A DNA stretch of 6,430 nt. It comes from an uncultured archaeon A07HN63 (GTDB lineage: Archaea; Halobacteriota; Halobacteria; Halobacteriales; Haloferacaceae). The DNA is taken from positions 75,794 to 82,223 of the forward strand of contig KI543214.1 of NCBI GenBank assembly GCA_000496215.1. The letters are read 5' to 3'. The first letter of the stretch is position 1. Each line of letters begins with the position of its first letter. Below, piece after piece: positions 5,231 to 6,430 of this stretch. The notes beneath the pieces were generated by a model. The model saw only the letters and a list, made by a program, of their open reading frames with translations. It made no database searches and was not told where the DNA came from. A program made the translations under genes and the position numbers.

Positions 5231-6010
5231 TCACAGCGTCGTGACCTCGTAGCTGCTGTTCCCGTCGCGGAGGGCGTCGGTCACCCGACCGACGGTATCC
5301 GTCGAGGCAACGACCACGACGGTCATACCGACGGCAGCAGCCTCGGCGGCGACCGCGCCGGCAGCAACCGTAACTGCTGGCTCGTGATCTGTCTTCCGTA
5401 ACGAGACCACGCCCTCGACATCCGCCGCGAGACAGCGGTCGGCCTCCGCACAGAGAGCAGCCAGTCGGTCGCTGTCGATCTCTCGGCTGCCGCCGTCGCG
5501 GGCCGGCGGGACCTGTGCGACCGTGACCGTCCCGGTCGTCATCTCGATCACACCCTCGAAGGAGGTGATACTCACGTCGCTTCCCTCGGTGGCGTCAGTC
5601 GTCGCCACCCCGGTCGCCGGCCCCTCCTCGCCGGGCGTCGCGTGTAACAGGCCCTCGCGAACGGTGATCGTCACCTGCTGGCCGGCCTCGATATCCGCGG
5701 CCGCAATCGCGGTGTCCTCCTGGACACTACCGAGCACGTCGTCGGTGACATGATCGGCGAATCGCTGGAGGGATTTGGCCTCCTGAAACAGCCAGTCGAC
5801 GCCCTCCTTCGTGACGGTGTATCGCGAGCGGCCATCCTTGTCGACGAGCCCGTCGTCGACGAGTTCCCGGATGTACTCGCTGACGGCCTGACTCGTGACG
5901 CCGACCGAGTCGGCGATCTCGCCCTGACTCACGGCCGGCTGGCGGTCGGCGATCTCGACGAGGACCCGGAACCGTGTGGCCGTCCGCTTGTCCGACAGCG
6001 CATCGCTCAT
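5231..6010 (-). CDS. Winged helix-turn-helix (MarR-like) regulator with uncharacterised C-terminal domain
   Basis: This is a 259-residue cytosolic protein. Residues 10-75 form a winged-helix domain: helix-turn-helix VSQGEIADSVGVTSQAVSEYIRELVDDGLV (27-56), then the wing KDGRSRYTVTKEGVDWL (58-74). A helical linker (76-98) leads to a beta-rich segment (about 105-168) with VTITVREGLLHATP and GVIEMTTGTVTVAQVPP. A final alpha/beta segment (about 180-259) has GVVSLRKTDHEPAVTVAAGAVAAEAAAVGMTVVVVAS. The DNA-binding half is clear. The C-terminal half looks like a ligand-sensing module, but I recognise no effector signature. Similar full-length proteins occur in haloarchaea as MarR-type regulators of unknown target. 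The ATG at 6010 has a strong TATA-like box about 26 bases upstream, and a short palindrome just beyond it may be an operator. Divergence from a metallophosphoesterase gene suggests possible shared regulation, which is inference. Confidence 0.8.
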   Translation of the reverse strand: MSDALSDKRTATRFRVLVEIADRQPAVSQGEIADSVGVTSQAVSEYIRELVDDGLVDKDGRSRYTVTKEGVDWLFQEAKSLQRFADHVTDDVLGSVQEDTAIAAADIEAGQQVTITVREGLLHATPGEEGPATGVATTDATEGSDVSITSFEGVIEMTTGTVTVAQVPPARDGGSREIDSDRLAALCAEADRCLAADVEGVVSLRKTDHEPAVTVAAGAVAAEAAAVGMTVVVVASTDTVGRVTDALRDGNSSYEVTTL

Positions 6011-6030
6011 ACCTGATACTTCCGGCGGCA

Positions 6031-6040
6031 GAATAAAAAG
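6031..6040 (-). promoter_or_regulatory. TATA-like box for the winged-helix regulator
   Basis: On the minus strand this reads CTTTTTATTC, centred about 26 bases before the ATG at 6010. It is one of the clearest promoter-like elements in the window and fits a leaderless transcript. Confidence 0.65.
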
Positions 6041-6041
6041 A

Positions 6042-6053
6042 CCGACGGGTCGG
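6042..6053. promoter_or_regulatory. Short palindrome next to the regulator promoter
   Basis: CCGAC and GTCGG are exact reverse complements around a 2-base centre. Relative to the regulator gene the palindrome lies directly upstream of the TATA-like box, at the BRE position where TFB contacts DNA. It could be an operator for one or both divergent genes, but a GC-rich 5-bp arm can arise by chance. Confidence 0.25.
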
Positions 6054-6091
6054 CGATGCCGGCGGCGAACCAGTCACCGGCTGGCAGAGCG

Positions 6092-6100
6092 GTTTTATTC
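6092..6100 (+). promoter_or_regulatory. TATA-like box for the metallophosphoesterase gene
   Basis: GTTTTATTC is centred about 25 bases before the ATG at 6121. Together with the opposing box at 6031-6040 it makes the 110-base gap (6011-6120) a compact divergent promoter. Both boxes share the core TTTTATTC. Confidence 0.6.
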
Positions 6101-6120
6101 ACGCCGCCCGAGGCGACGGT

Positions 6121-6430
6121 ATGGGCGTGAGGCCAGCGGCGGCAGCCGATCTCCGCTTTCGAGACCGGGCGGTCTATCTCGACGCTGCCGACGCCGTCGT
6201 CGTCGCCGATCTCCACATCGGTCGGGAGTCGAACGCAGGGGTCGAGGCCCCGCTTGCCGCGGCCGACGAGATCCGTGACCGCGTTGCGTTGCTCCGTGAC
6301 GAGTTCGACCCTGAAACGGTTGTCTTCGCTGGCGACGTGCTCCACAGTTTCGGCGATCTGTCGGTGACCGCGCGGCGAACCGTCGACCAGCTCTACGACG
6401 ACTGCACCGACGACGGTGTTGAACCCGTCG
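6121..6430 (+). CDS. Calcineurin-like metallophosphoesterase (COG1407 type), 3' truncated
   Basis: The first 103 residues are visible and the frame is still open at the right edge. VVVADLHIGRE (26-36) supplies the D-x-H metal-binding motif (Asp30, His32), and VVFAGDVLHSFG (67-78) supplies the G-D motif (Asp72). These are the first two metal-ligand blocks of the calcineurin-like phosphoesterase superfamily, and the DLHIGRE plus GDVLHSFG pairing is characteristic of the archaeal COG1407 (ICC-like) group. The remaining G-N-H-D/E and G-H-x-H blocks must lie beyond the window. Family members hydrolyse phosphomonoesters or phosphodiesters; the physiological substrate of this group is not settled, and in some archaea members are encoded near Lhr-type helicases. 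The ATG at 6121 is supported by a TATA-like box about 25 bases upstream. Confidence 0.85.
   Translation, partial: MGVRPAAAADLRFRDRAVYLDAADAVVVADLHIGRESNAGVEAPLAAADEIRDRVALLRDEFDPETVVFAGDVLHSFGDLSVTARRTVDQLYDDCTDDGVEPV

Noticed and set aside
1..6430. Search for a mobile element, CRISPR array or defence island
   Set aside because: No transposase, integrase, repeat-spacer pattern, terminal inverted repeats or shift in base composition is visible; the genes are typical haloarchaeal chromosomal families.

Overview
The window looks like ordinary chromosome of a haloarchaeon (class Halobacteria). The base composition is GC-rich, most of the predicted proteins are strongly acidic, and A/T-rich TATA-like boxes sit about 25-30 bases before start codons that mostly lack a Shine-Dalgarno sequence, as expected for leaderless archaeal transcripts. 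Several products are archaeal or haloarchaeal families: aEF-1beta, a 59-residue HVO_2753-type zinc microprotein, a halocyanin-domain protein and an MTH865-family protein. I cannot name the genus.

Layout from left to right. (1) The 3' part of a TctA-type membrane permease on the + strand, cut by the left edge (1-773). (2) A two-gene + strand operon: the zinc microprotein (858-1037) and, 2 bases later, translation elongation factor 1-beta (1040-1306). (3) A TrmB-like winged-helix regulator (1448-1852, +) with a perfect 7-bp inverted repeat between its TATA-like box and its ATG. It converges on a pterin carbinolamine dehydratase (1866-2234, -). (4) A GT-B glycosyltransferase (2375-3448, +) converging on a Tat-exported blue copper protein with a C-terminal membrane anchor (3473-4108, -). 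(5) An MTH865-family small protein (4231-4488, +), then a membrane-anchored protein with a C-terminal J domain (about 4607-5212, +). The J protein converges on a winged-helix regulator (5231-6010, -). (6) Divergent from that regulator is the start of a COG1407-type metallophosphoesterase (6121 to the right edge, +).

The genes form short, mostly single-gene transcription units rather than one pathway. The only clear functional coupling is the zinc microprotein with EF-1beta. Three convergent gene pairs are separated by only 13, 24 and 18 bases. I see no insertion sequence, CRISPR array, tRNA, rRNA, integrase or other sign of a mobile or defence island, and no evidence of a wholly new multigene system. 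The points most worth following are the probable operator and N-terminal cysteine cluster of the TrmB-like regulator, the orphan middle domain of the J protein, the altered donor-site residues of the glycosyltransferase, and the uncharacterised regulator that diverges from the phosphoesterase.
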